This document shows, in pieces, positions 48,907-57,271 of a DNA stretch of 64,000 bases. This DNA comes from Comamonadaceae bacterium (lineage in GTDB: Bacteria > Pseudomonadota > Gammaproteobacteria > Burkholderiales > Burkholderiaceae_C). Position numbers and translations under genes: made by a program. A model generated the notes under the pieces. The model was given only the letters and a program-made list of their open reading frames with translations. It ran no database searches and had not been told where the DNA came from. Location: the NCBI GenBank assembly GCA_947478725.1, contig CANJWZ010000002.1, positions 1-64,000 on the forward strand, written 5' to 3'. Numbering within the stretch: position 1 is the stretch's first letter; each line of letters opens with the position of its first letter.

Positions 48907-49506
48907 TTATTTGGCGGCTGCCGGGGATGTGGGGGCTGAGGCAGGTGCGTTGCCAGTCGCTGAAACAGGACTGTCAAGCAAGCCTGGGCGCGGGTTCTTT
49001 TTAAGCTCGTCGGCCAGGGTGATTTGCTCGGGGCTCATGCATTCGTCTGCCAGTCGCTGGCCCAGCTTTTGGCTCATCAGCATGGATTTGTTGCCCAACT
49101 GTAGCCACAATGCGCCTCTTTTGGGGTCTTCCAGCCGAATCGCGCCGGTACGACTTTCAACCGGGTGCATGCTAAAGCGGGCACCCTTGGTTTGGACCAC
49201 AAAAAAGCCGGGGCGACGCGTACTTGGCGTGAGCGTGACCGAGTTCCCCAATTCGCAGGCAATGGTGCCAACAAAGACACGTTTGGCTATTTCTAAGTCT
49301 TCCGCTGTCAGGTTGATGTTGGGGTCCTCGTCGATCGGCGTGACTTGTTCGACCGTTTTCAGTGCCGAACGCCTGATTTCGGAAGATGGCTTTTGTACCG
49401 GCTTTTTACTGTCAGCCTTGGCGGGTGCATTGGCTGGGGCCGCCGTTTGCGCCAAGATAGCAGCCGGAAAGGCAAAGATGCAGATTGCTAGGACGAGTGG
49501 TTTCAT
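48907..49506 (-). CDS. Secreted protein of unknown function
   Basis: I do not recognise a named family. The 199-residue product starts with a signal peptide ([20 protein letters not shown]), then a low-complexity Ala/Lys/Pro region to about residue 40. A conserved-looking core from 60 to 165 follows, with [40 protein letters not shown] and [20 protein letters not shown], and two cysteines. The tail is again Ala/Pro/Ser-rich. The start at 49506 was chosen for the signal peptide. It is sandwiched between acnB and the CitE-like gene, on the same strand and 7 bases behind the latter. Confidence 0.75.
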   Translation of the reverse strand: MKPLVLAICIFAFPAAILAQTAAPANAPAKADSKKPVQKPSSEIRRSALKTVEQVTPIDEDPNINLTAEDLEIAKRVFVGTIACELGNSVTLTPSTRRPGFFVVQTKGARFSMHPVESRTGAIRLEDPKRGALWLQLGNKSMLMSQKLGQRLADECMSPEQITLADELKKNPRPGLLDSPVSATGNAPASAPTSPAAAK

Positions 49507-49513
49507 GACATTC

Positions 49514-50488
49514 CTAAAAATAGATCTGTGACTCGGCTGGCAACTCACGGCCTGTCTGGTGCGCACGCTCCAAGACCTGCCAGTAATAGCGATAACTGGC
49601 GCGATCGTGCAATTTACCCTCGAAGCTGATCGGCGCCCACTCTTCACGCACAGCAGCAGCTATTATTTTTGTAGCGTCTTCAATCTCACCTTCAGTCGGG
49701 GCGAAGGCCGCCAGAATCGGACGAATCTGGTTCGGGTGGATGCTCCACATGCGGGTGTAGCCAAACTCGTGAAAAGCCCGGCGCGCGGCCATCGTCATGG
49801 CGGCGGCATCGTTAAATTCTGTCACCACGCCATGCGATGGTGTTTTGCTGCTGGCGTGGCAGGCCGAGGCAATCTCCAGCTTGGCGCGTACCACCAGCGG
49901 GTGGCCGAATTGGCCCTGACTGGTCATGCCATGCGCAGGTATGGCACCGCCATGGCTCGATACAAAGTCCATCAAGCCAAAGCTGAGTGACTGCACACGC
50001 GGATGCGCAGCAATCTCGAAAGCGCGGTGCACAGCAGCGGGCGATTCAATCAACACGTGCAGGGGCAGATGTCTGGCTTGCGCATCGTTCAGGGCTTTTT
50101 CAATCCGCGTGACGTCGCCCACCGACTCGACTTTCGGCAGCATGATGTGGCAAAGCCTGTCGCCCACCGTGCCGGCAATGGTGGCCACGTCAGCCTCAAA
50201 CGCGGGGTGGTCGATGGGATGGACACGCACTGCCACGCGGGCCTTGGGGCTGGCCTGGGCGGCCAGGGCGACCACCATGGCGGCGTGGTCGGCCTCACCG
50301 CCCACGGGCGCACCGTCTTCACAGTCCAGGGTGACGTCAAAAACGCAAGCGCCGAACTCAGCGCACATATCGGCCTGCAGTTGCAGGCTTTTGCGCATGC
50401 GCGCCTCCACGCCACTGTAGTGGTCGCAAACCGGCAAAAAACCAGTTGCAGCCTGAGCGCCGAGGAGAACCTCTCTGGGATGAGCCAT
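49514..50488 (-). CDS. HpcH/HpaI aldolase / citrate lyase beta-like protein
   Basis: A CitE-like TIM-barrel lyase of unknown substrate, possibly malyl-CoA, citramalyl-CoA or a similar acyl-CoA. The 324-residue protein shows TLDCEDGAP (metal-binding acid), RVAVRVHPIDHPAFEADVAT, HIMLPKVESVGD, LHVLIESPAAVHRAFEIAAH (Glu ligand) and SFGLMDFVSSHGGA. The citrate lyase alpha and gamma subunits are absent, so it is not citrate lyase. Residues ATKIIAAAV near the C-terminus are encoded by a copy of the short repeat at 49654-49675. It follows mdh by 10 bases, suggesting a role near the TCA cycle. Confidence 0.87.
   Translation of the reverse strand: MAHPREVLLGAQAATGFLPVCDHYSGVEARMRKSLQLQADMCAEFGACVFDVTLDCEDGAPVGGEADHAAMVVALAAQASPKARVAVRVHPIDHPAFEADVATIAGTVGDRLCHIMLPKVESVGDVTRIEKALNDAQARHLPLHVLIESPAAVHRAFEIAAHPRVQSLSFGLMDFVSSHGGAIPAHGMTSQGQFGHPLVVRAKLEIASACHASSKTPSHGVVTEFNDAAAMTMAARRAFHEFGYTRMWSIHPNQIRPILAAFAPTEGEIEDATKIIAAAVREEWAPISFEGKLHDRASYRYYWQVLERAHQTGRELPAESQIYF
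49654..49675 (-). repeat. Copy of the ATAGCTGCT repeat (family B) in the CitE-like gene
   Basis: On the coding strand GCTACAAAAATAATAGCTGC continues into TGCTGTGCGT. The head is an imperfect palindrome, and ATAGCTGCT plus the GCGT tail match the copies in the HAD and GntR genes. Confidence 0.45.
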
Positions 50489-50498
50489 TAGAGGAGGA

Positions 50499-51485
50499 TT
50501 AGAGGAGGTGTTTGACGCCGTCTTGCTCGCCTTGCAGCTCTGCCAATGTCTTGTTGATGCAGGTCTGGCTGAATTCATCAATGGTCAGGCCTTCAACCAG
50601 TTTGTATTCGCCGCCTTCGCAGGTGACGGGGAAACCAAACATGGTGCCGTCCGGAATGCCGTACTGGCCGCCCGATGCGATGCCCATGGTGACCCACTTG
50701 CCGTGGGTGCCCACTGCCCAGTCGCGCATGTGGTCGATGGCGGCGTTGGCGGCCGATGCGGCTGACGACACGCCGCGCGCTTCAATGATGGCCGCACCGC
50801 GCTTGCCAACGGTTGGCAAGAAGGTGTTGGCGTTCCAGTCCTGGTCGTTGATCATGGCGGCAACGCTTTCGCCCTTGATGGTGGCAAAGCGGTAGTCAGC
50901 GTACATGGTGGGCGAATGGTTGCCCCACACGCAGAGTTTTTCAATGTCGGCCACCGCCTTGCCGGTTTTGGCCGCAACCTGGCTGGCCGCGCGGTTGTGG
51001 TCCAGGCGCAGCATGGCGGTGAAGTTTTTGCGCGGCAGATCGGGCGCGCTTTTCATGGCGATCCATGCGTTGGTGTTGGCCGGGTTGCCGACCACCAGCA
51101 CCTTGACATTGCGGCTGGCCACGGCGTTCAGCGCCTTGCCCTGGGCGATAAAAATCGCGCCGTTCACGGCCAGCAACTCGGCACGCTCCATGCCCGGGCC
51201 GCGTGGGCGGGACCCCACCAGCAGTGCGTAGTCGGTGTCTTTGAAAGCCGTCATCGGATCGCTGTGCGCTTCCATGCCCACCAGCAGAGGAAAGGCACAG
51301 TCGTCGAGTTCCATCATCACGCCTTTGAGGGCTTTTTGTGGACCCTCAACCGGGACTTCCAGCAATTGCAAAATCACGGGCTGGTCTTTGCCCAGCATTT
51401 CGCCGGAAGCAATACGAAACAGCAGCGCGTAGCCAATTTGGCCGGCTGCACCGGTAACCGCAACGCGGACGGGTTTTTTGGTCAT
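50499..51485 (-). CDS. mdh: Malate dehydrogenase
   Basis: NAD-dependent oxidation of malate to oxaloacetate in the TCA cycle. The 328-residue protein has [20 protein letters not shown] at the start, [14 protein letters not shown] (substrate arginines), [19 protein letters not shown] and the catalytic His in [11 protein letters not shown]. This is the LDH-like class typical of betaproteobacteria. The start at 51485 (MTKKPVRV) replaces a longer frame that would overlap the control region. It is divergent from the GntR regulator of the succinate dehydrogenase side. Confidence 0.97.
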   Translation of the reverse strand: MTKKPVRVAVTGAAGQIGYALLFRIASGEMLGKDQPVILQLLEVPVEGPQKALKGVMMELDDCAFPLLVGMEAHSDPMTAFKDTDYALLVGSRPRGPGMERAELLAVNGAIFIAQGKALNAVASRNVKVLVVGNPANTNAWIAMKSAPDLPRKNFTAMLRLDHNRAASQVAAKTGKAVADIEKLCVWGNHSPTMYADYRFATIKGESVAAMINDQDWNANTFLPTVGKRGAAIIEARGVSSAASAANAAIDHMRDWAVGTHGKWVTMGIASGGQYGIPDGTMFGFPVTCEGGEYKLVEGLTIDEFSQTCINKTLAELQGEQDGVKHLL

Positions 51486-51573
51486 GATGGGAGCTTTCAG
51501 AAAGTGGGTAAAACGGTTGCCATGCAGCAATGACAGCCAGGGATTTTAGCGCCGAATGATGCCATGCGTCAAT

Positions 51574-51600
51574 TTGTCTTATGTCTTATATAAGATAAGA
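51574..51600. promoter_or_regulatory. Palindromic operator candidate between mdh and gntR
   Basis: A perfect 12-base palindrome TCTTATATAAGA (51584-51595) sits within CTTATGTCTTATATAAGATA, giving repeated CTTAT/ATAAG half-sites. It lies 25-50 bases before the GntR gene and about 90 from mdh, a natural place for autoregulation and control of mdh. Confidence 0.6.
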
Positions 51601-51624
51601 TCGAACTTACCTGAAGTCCCCCTT

Positions 51625-52407
51625 ATGGCTGCCATTCCTTCCTTCGCATCACCCTCGCCGGCCGACGAGTCAAACACCGCCACGCCCGCCTTTAGCCCGC
51701 TGTACCAGCAGATCAAGGCCTTGATTTTGCAAAGCCTGCAGTCTGGCGAATGGAAGCCCGGCGAAGCGATTCCGTCGGAAATGGACCTGGCCACCCGCTA
51801 CCGAGTCAGCCAGGGCACGGTGCGCAAAGCCATTGACGAGCTGGCCGCCAGCAACTTGGTGGTGCGCCGCCAGGGCAAAGGCACTTTTGTGGCAACGCAT
51901 GCCGAGCAGCATGTGCAGTTCCGCTTCCTCAAGCTGGTGCCCGACAGCGGCACACCAGGCAGCGAGGGCCCAGCCCAGCGGGAGATCATCGATTGCCGGC
52001 GCGCCCGGGCCACTGCCGATGTGGCAAGGGCCTTGGCTCTGCGCAGTGGCGACGCCGTGTTGCAAGCGCGGCGGGTACTCAGTTTTGCGGGCGTCCCCAC
52101 AATTCTTGAAGACATCTGGCTGCCCGCAGCCCCGTTCAAAGGCCTGACCGCCGAGCGCCTGGCCGACTACCACGGTCCGATGTATGCGCTGTTTGAAACT
52201 GAATTCAACATGCGCATGCTGCGGGCCGAAGAAAAAATACGCGCTGAATCGGCCATTGACGGGCGTGAGCAGCTATTAAAAATAGAGCGCGGCACACCGC
52301 TTCTGAGTGTGGAGCGGATTGCCTACACCTATCAAAATGTGCCGATGGAGCTGCGCCGGGGCTACTACCGCACCGACACGCACCACTATCACAACTCACT
52401 GAACTGA
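51625..52407 (+). CDS. GntR-family regulator, HutC/UTRA subfamily
   Basis: Probable regulator of the TCA genes around it. The N-terminal winged helix (about residues 20-85) reads SPLYQQIKALILQSLQSGEW, IPSEMDLATRYRVSQGTVRK and VVRRQGKGTFVA, and the UTRA ligand domain runs from about 95 to 255, ending LSVERIAYTYQNVPMELRRG. I placed the start at 51625 (MAAIPSFA), just downstream of the palindrome; the frame is open to 51556. A copy of the short repeat (52251-52288) is inside the UTRA-coding part. The stop overlaps the DUF2256 start by one base. Confidence 0.92.
   Translation: MAAIPSFASPSPADESNTATPAFSPLYQQIKALILQSLQSGEWKPGEAIPSEMDLATRYRVSQGTVRKAIDELAASNLVVRRQGKGTFVATHAEQHVQFRFLKLVPDSGTPGSEGPAQREIIDCRRARATADVARALALRSGDAVLQARRVLSFAGVPTILEDIWLPAAPFKGLTAERLADYHGPMYALFETEFNMRMLRAEEKIRAESAIDGREQLLKIERGTPLLSVERIAYTYQNVPMELRRGYYRTDTHHYHNSLN
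52251..52288 (-). repeat. Copy of the ATAGCTGCT repeat (family B) in the UTRA regulator gene
   Basis: On the minus strand GCTCTATTTTTAATAGCTGC is followed by TCACGCCCGTCAATGGCC. ATAGCTGCTCACGC and the CGT following match the HAD gene copy, and both end in GGCC. In the coding direction it specifies AIDGREQLLKIER. Confidence 0.5.
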
Positions 52408-52589
52408 TGCCTGAAAAGTCCGGATTCAAGGGCAACAAGGCGTCGCTCCCGAGCAAGCCCTGTGTGGCATGCGGCCGCGAGATGACCTGGCGTAAAAGCT
52501 GGGCCAAGAACTGGGCTGACGTCAAGTACTGCTCTGATGCTTGCCGCGCCCAAAAAGGCAAAGCAACCAGCAAGGCGCCTGCCGTCTGA
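52407..52589 (+). CDS. DUF2256 zinc-ribbon-like protein
   Basis: Function unknown. The 60-residue protein has four cysteines in two pairs, CVAC (19, 22) and CSDAC (42, 46), separated by the conserved WRKSWAKNW, the DUF2256 pattern, so it likely binds zinc. DUF2256 genes are often next to photolyase/cryptochrome-like genes, as here (the next gene starts 78 bases downstream). Its ATG overlaps the regulator's stop (TGATG), so it is co-translated with it. Confidence 0.88.
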   Translation: MPEKSGFKGNKASLPSKPCVACGREMTWRKSWAKNWADVKYCSDACRAQKGKATSKAPAV

Positions 52590-52667
52590 ACGCCTCTTTC
52601 TGCGCAGCCCGCCCTGGCGAAGTGGTCTTGATGTCGACACCAAAATACCGATCAGTCGCCAAATAGA

Positions 52668-54320
52668 ATGACCCGTATGCAATCTAAAAAAACGCGTCAT
52701 TTGGTGCTCATTTTGGGCGACCAGCTGGACGATGCTTCCAGCGCCTTTGACGGGTTTGACCCGGAACAAGACACCGTGTTGATGGTGGAGGCTTTTGAGG
52801 AGTCCACCCATGTCTGGTCGCACAAAATTCGCACCACCCTGTTCTTGTCTGCCATGCGGCATTTTGCTAAAAGCCTGAAACAGCGCGGCTGGCACGTGGA
52901 CTACCGGGCAATGGACACGCACAGCGACCGATCCTTGGCCGAAGGCCTGCTGGCAGCGATCAAAGAGCGCCAGCCGCAAGCCCTGATTGGCGTAGAGCCG
53001 GGTGACTTGCGGGTCAGGCAACAGATTGAGCATGCTGTTCAGGGTGCTATTAAATCGGGAGCTATTACCCCCTATGTCCATTCATCAAAACCGATAAAAG
53101 GCACTCAAAATGAGTCGGGCAGCGCGATTTTGGGTCACTCACCAGCTGGTTTTTTGACCTGGCGCGAAGACAAACACTTTTTATGTGGTCTGCCCCAGTT
53201 CCGCAAGTGGGCGGGCAAGTCCACCACCCTGCGGATGGAGTTTTTCTATCGGCAAATGCGCAAGCAATACAAAGTGCTGATGGCCGGGAATGAACCTGTG
53301 GGTGGGCAGTGGAACTTTGATGCTGATAACCGCAAGAGCTTTGGCAAGGCGGGGCCGCAAAACGTGCCCAAAGCGGTTCAATACAAGCCTGATGCCATCA
53401 CCCATGACGTCATCAAACTGGTCAATACCCATTTTGCGGCCCACCCTGGTCAACTGGCGGACTTCAACTGGCCGGTGACCCGTGAGCAGGCTTTGCTGGC
53501 CCTGAAGGACTTTATCGCTAACCGTCTGCCGCAGTTCGGCCCGCATGAAGACGCGATGTGGACAAATCTTGATTTTGGTTGGCATTCATTGCTGTCAAGT
53601 TCGCTCAACCTGAAGCTGCTCAACCCGCTAGAAGTCATTCAGGCCGCCGAAGCCGCCTACAAAAAGCATGACCTGGACCTGGCCAGCGTGGAGGGTTTCA
53701 TCAGGCAGATCCTGGGTTGGCGCGAGTTCATGCGGGGCGTGTACTTCGTGGACATGCCCGAGCTGAAAACCGCCAACCACTACCACCACACCAACCCACT
53801 ACCCAACTGGTACTGGACCGGCGACACCCACATGAACTGCATGAAGCAATGCATTGGCCAGACGCTTCAAAACGGCTACTCGCACCACATTCAACGGCTG
53901 ATGGTCACTGGCATGTTTGGTGTTACCGCGCAAATCAGCCCGCAAGCCGTTTGCGACTGGTATCTGGCTGTTTATGTCGACGCGGTGGAATGGGTAGAAC
54001 TGCCCAACACGGCAGGCATGGCGCTGTTTGCCAATGGCGGGCGCTTTACCAGCAAGCCCTATGTGGCCAGCGGCGCTTATGTCAAACGCATGAGTGATTA
54101 CTGCAGTGACTGCAAGTACGAGAGCGAGACGCGAGTGGGCGCTAACGCCTGCCCCATGACCACGCTGTACTGGAATTTCCTGGATCAGCACGAGGCCAGC
54201 TTTGCAGGCAACCCGCGCACCGCGCTGATGGTCAAAAACCTGCAGCGCATGACACCAGAACTGCGGGCAGAAGTGCGCGGGCGCGCCAGCGAAATGCTGG
54301 CCGATCTGGACAGTTTGTGA
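52668..54320 (+). CDS. Photolyase-related protein with iron-sulfur cluster (FeS-BCP type)
   Basis: Flavin protein of the bacterial (6-4) photolyase / cryptochrome group (PhrB-like), expected to repair or sense UV/blue-light damage. The 550-residue protein begins HLVLILGDQLDDASSAFDGF, a hallmark of the DPRP family, with an antenna domain to about residue 150, then the FAD-binding helical domain with QILGWREFMRGVYF and TLQNGYSHHIQRLMVTGMFG. Cysteines for a 4Fe-4S cluster appear at HMNCMKQC, DYCSDCKY and NACPMT. It sits between the TCA regulator and sdhC; ATG 52677 is an alternative start. Confidence 0.9.
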   Translation: MTRMQSKKTRHLVLILGDQLDDASSAFDGFDPEQDTVLMVEAFEESTHVWSHKIRTTLFLSAMRHFAKSLKQRGWHVDYRAMDTHSDRSLAEGLLAAIKERQPQALIGVEPGDLRVRQQIEHAVQGAIKSGAITPYVHSSKPIKGTQNESGSAILGHSPAGFLTWREDKHFLCGLPQFRKWAGKSTTLRMEFFYRQMRKQYKVLMAGNEPVGGQWNFDADNRKSFGKAGPQNVPKAVQYKPDAITHDVIKLVNTHFAAHPGQLADFNWPVTREQALLALKDFIANRLPQFGPHEDAMWTNLDFGWHSLLSSSLNLKLLNPLEVIQAAEAAYKKHDLDLASVEGFIRQILGWREFMRGVYFVDMPELKTANHYHHTNPLPNWYWTGDTHMNCMKQCIGQTLQNGYSHHIQRLMVTGMFGVTAQISPQAVCDWYLAVYVDAVEWVELPNTAGMALFANGGRFTSKPYVASGAYVKRMSDYCSDCKYESETRVGANACPMTTLYWNFLDQHEASFAGNPRTALMVKNLQRMTPELRAEVRGRASEMLADLDSL

Positions 54321-54439
54321 ATCGCTTGTCAGTCCCTGTTCAGACAAAAACCTTAATCTAAGCCATGCCCGAGAAAATCTGATGCTGCATTGCAATAGAA
54401 TTCGAGGGTTTACCAGAATTTGCAGAAGTATCAATGACA

Positions 54440-54459
54440 GATCCGTCGATTGACGGGTC
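54440..54459. other. Hairpin upstream of sdhC
   Basis: GATCCGTC and GACGGGTC pair (one G-T) around GATT, 39 bases before the sdhC start. It may be a small leader structure or operator; there is no T-run. Confidence 0.35.
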
Positions 54460-54497
54460 ACCCAGCGATAGTTTCAGAACAACACAGAAAGTCACGC

Positions 54498-54941
54498 ATG
54501 ACAGAGACTGCAACGACCGCCAAAAAGCGGCCCGAGTTCCGCAATATCAACGCTTTCACCGACCTGCCGTCCTATCGCCTGCCCGTTGCGGGCATTGTGT
54601 CGATTCTTCACCGCATCAGCGGGGCCATCATGTTCATCCTGATGCCCTTCATCATCTGGATGTTCGACACGTCCATTTCGTCTGAAATCTCATTCGCCAA
54701 ATTCAAGGGTGCCTTCAATGTTGGCATGCTGGGCCTGCCGGGCATGATCTGGAAGCTGCTGGCACTGGCGCTGATCTGGGCTTTTCTGCACCACTCGCTT
54801 GCGGGCCTGCGCCATTTGTGGTCTGACACGCACCACTCGGCGGTGACCAAAGAATTTGGCAAAACGTCGGCCATTGCCACGCTGGCCATCAGCGTTGCCC
54901 TGACGCTGGTGTTGGGTGCCAAGCTGTTTGGCATTTATTAA
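54498..54941 (+). CDS. sdhC: Succinate dehydrogenase cytochrome b556 subunit
   Basis: Membrane anchor subunit of complex II that binds heme b and helps form the quinone site. The 147-residue protein has three hydrophobic segments (about 45-65, 90-110, 125-145). LSPHL-like SYRLPVAGIVSILHRISGAI has the quinone-site Ser/Arg pattern, and HHSLAGLRHLWSD supplies the heme-ligand histidine. The ATG at 54498 (MTETATTA) was chosen as family-like; an in-frame ATG at 54450 would add 16 residues. It begins the sdhCDAB operon. Confidence 0.94.
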   Translation: MTETATTAKKRPEFRNINAFTDLPSYRLPVAGIVSILHRISGAIMFILMPFIIWMFDTSISSEISFAKFKGAFNVGMLGLPGMIWKLLALALIWAFLHHSLAGLRHLWSDTHHSAVTKEFGKTSAIATLAISVALTLVLGAKLFGIY

Positions 54942-54995
54942 TTTTTGCGGGTCATGTCTTCGGCTCTGACCCCCTCTTGATCAGGAAACATTTGT

Positions 54996-55361
54996 ATGGC
55001 AATCAATCACGGCACCAAACGCATCGTCGTCGGCGCACATTACGGCCTGCGCGACTGGCTGGCCCAGCGCGTCACGGCTGCACTGATGGCGCTCTTTACC
55101 CTGCTGGTTCTCGGGCAGGTCATGTTGACCAAAGGCCCGATTGGCTACGACAAATGGTCCGGTATTTTTTCATCTCAGTGGATGAAAGTGTTGACCTTCA
55201 CCATCATCATCGCCATGCTGTACCACGTGTGGGTGGGCATGCGAGACATCTGGATGGACTACATCAAACCGGTTGGCATACGCCTGAGTTTGCAGGTGTT
55301 CACGATCGTCTGGCTCACTGCTTGCGCGGGCTGGAGCATACAGGTGCTGTGGCGCCTGTAA
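54996..55361 (+). CDS. sdhD: Succinate dehydrogenase membrane anchor subunit
   Basis: Second membrane subunit of complex II. The 121-residue protein has three hydrophobic helices and the typical start KRIVVGAHYGLRDWLAQRVT, with LYHVWVGMRDIWMDYIKPVG supplying the heme-region histidine. It lies 54 bases after sdhC and 64 before sdhA. The ATG is preceded by AGGAAA. Confidence 0.93.
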   Translation: MAINHGTKRIVVGAHYGLRDWLAQRVTAALMALFTLLVLGQVMLTKGPIGYDKWSGIFSSQWMKVLTFTIIIAMLYHVWVGMRDIWMDYIKPVGIRLSLQVFTIVWLTACAGWSIQVLWRL

Positions 55362-55425
55362 AACATCATCAGAAGTTATTTGAAGCTATCTTGCTTTGAC
55401 CCACCATTGAGTTCGAAAAACAAAC

Positions 55426-57219
55426 ATGACTGCAAGCTCCAAAATCCCCAAGCGCAAATTTGACGTTGTCATCGTCGGAGCCGGCGGCTCTGGCATGCGT
55501 GCCTCGCTGCAACTGGCGCGCGCCGGTCTGAACGTGGCCGTGCTGTCGAAGGTGTTTCCGACCCGCTCACACACGGTGGCGGCGCAGGGCGGCATCGGCG
55601 CGTCTCTGGGCAACATGAATGAAGACAACTGGCACTACCATTTTTTCGACACCGTCAAGGGATCGGACTACCTGGGTGACCAGGACGCCATTGAGTTCAT
55701 GTGCCGCGAAGCCCCCAAGGTGGTGTATGACCTGGAGCACATGGGCATGCCGTTTGACCGCAACCCTGATGGCACGATTTACCAGCGCCCCTTTGGCGGC
55801 CACACCGCCAACTATGGCGAAAAAGCGGTAGAGCGCGCCTGCGCTGCTGCTGACCGCACTGGCCACGCCATGCTGCACACGCTGTACCAGCAAAACGTGA
55901 AAGAAAAAACCAGTTTCTTCGTCGAGTGGCTGGCCATGGATCTGATCCGCGATGCTGCCGGTGACGTGGTTGGCGTGACCGCCATCGAGATGGAAACCGG
56001 TGACGTGCATATTTTTGAAGCCAAAACTACGCTGCTGGCCACTGGCGGTGCGGGTCGTATTTTTGCGGCGTCAACCAACGCCTTCATCAATACCGGTGAT
56101 GGCTTGGGTATGGCCGCACGCGCTGGCATTCCGCTGGAAGACATGGAGTTCTGGCAGTTTCACCCGACCGGCGTGGCCGGTGCGGGCGTGTTGCTGACCG
56201 AAGGTTGCCGCGGCGAAGGTGCGATTTTGCGCAACAGCAATGGCGAGCGCTTCATGGAGCGCTACGCACCGGCTTACAAGGACTTGGCACCACGCGACTA
56301 CGTGTCACGCTGCATGGACCAAGAAATCAAGGAAGGTCGTGGCTGCGGTCCGAACAAGGACTACATCAACCTGGACATGACCCACTTGGGCGCTGAAACC
56401 ATCATGAAGCGCCTGCCGTCGGTGTTTGAGATTGGCCACAACTTTGCCAACGTCGACATCACCAAAGAACCGATTCCTGTGGTGCCAACCATCCACTACC
56501 AAATGGGCGGCATACCGACCAACATCAATGGCCAGGTCGTGATACAAAACGCAGCCAACAAGAGCGAAGTGGTGAACGGTCTGTATGCGGTGGGCGAATG
56601 CTCCTGCGTCAGTGTGCACGGCGCCAACCGTCTGGGCACCAACTCGCTGCTTGATTTGCTGGTGTTTGGCCGCGCGGCGGGCAACCACATCGTTGAGCAC
56701 AATAAAACCACCGTTCACAAGCCACTGCCGGCTGATGCTGCCGATGCGACATTGAGCAGAATCGCGCGTTTAGACAACGCCACAGACGGCGAATATGCCC
56801 AGGACGTTGCCAACGACATTCGCGCCGCCATGCAAAAATATGCCGGCGTTTTCCGCACCCAGGCCAGCATGGATGAAGGTGTTGAGGCGATTGCCAAACT
56901 GCGCGAGCGGGTGAAAAATATCGGCCTGAAGGACAAGTCAAAAATCTTCAACACCGCCCGCATTGAAGCGCTGGAAGTTGAAAATCTGATTGAGTCTGCA
57001 CAAGCGACCATCGTGTCAGCCGCAGCGCGCAAGGAAAGCCGCGGCGCGCATTCCGTCGACGATTACGGCGACACACCCGCACACCCGAATGGCCGCAACG
57101 ACGCAGACTGGCACAAGCACACACTGTGGCACAGCCAAAGCAACAGCCTGACCTACAAGCCCGTGCAAATGATTCCGCTGACGGTTGACTCATTGCCGCT
57201 CAAAGTACGCAGTTTCTAA
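55426..57219 (+). CDS. sdhA: Succinate dehydrogenase flavoprotein subunit
   Basis: Oxidises succinate to fumarate with covalently bound FAD. The 597-residue protein has the FAD fold DVVIVGAGGSGMRASLQLAR near residue 12 and the FAD-linking His in TRSHTVAAQGG. Further motifs are QFHPTGVAGAGVLLTEGCRG, DYVSRCMDQEI and the active-site His/Arg in PTIHYQMGGIPTN and NRLGTNSLLDLLVFGRAAG. The C-terminus has the variable HSVDDYGDTPAHPNGRNDAD. Length is usual. Confidence 0.98.
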   Translation: MTASSKIPKRKFDVVIVGAGGSGMRASLQLARAGLNVAVLSKVFPTRSHTVAAQGGIGASLGNMNEDNWHYHFFDTVKGSDYLGDQDAIEFMCREAPKVVYDLEHMGMPFDRNPDGTIYQRPFGGHTANYGEKAVERACAAADRTGHAMLHTLYQQNVKEKTSFFVEWLAMDLIRDAAGDVVGVTAIEMETGDVHIFEAKTTLLATGGAGRIFAASTNAFINTGDGLGMAARAGIPLEDMEFWQFHPTGVAGAGVLLTEGCRGEGAILRNSNGERFMERYAPAYKDLAPRDYVSRCMDQEIKEGRGCGPNKDYINLDMTHLGAETIMKRLPSVFEIGHNFANVDITKEPIPVVPTIHYQMGGIPTNINGQVVIQNAANKSEVVNGLYAVGECSCVSVHGANRLGTNSLLDLLVFGRAAGNHIVEHNKTTVHKPLPADAADATLSRIARLDNATDGEYAQDVANDIRAAMQKYAGVFRTQASMDEGVEAIAKLRERVKNIGLKDKSKIFNTARIEALEVENLIESAQATIVSAAARKESRGAHSVDDYGDTPAHPNGRNDADWHKHTLWHSQSNSLTYKPVQMIPLTVDSLPLKVRSF

Positions 57220-57271
57220 AAACTTATCTCGATTTTTTCGATATTTTTTCGATATTCAGCAGGCAAACACC

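Noticed and set aside
53045-53066. GCTATTAAATCGGGAGCTATTA in the photolyase gene as a family B repeat
   Set aside because: Only the GCTATT ends agree; the ATAGCTGCT core and tail are missing, so it is not listed as a copy.
57220-57271. Three loose direct repeats of TCGATATTTTT between sdhA and sdhB
   Set aside because: Short and imperfect, with no dyad symmetry; I could not support a regulatory role.
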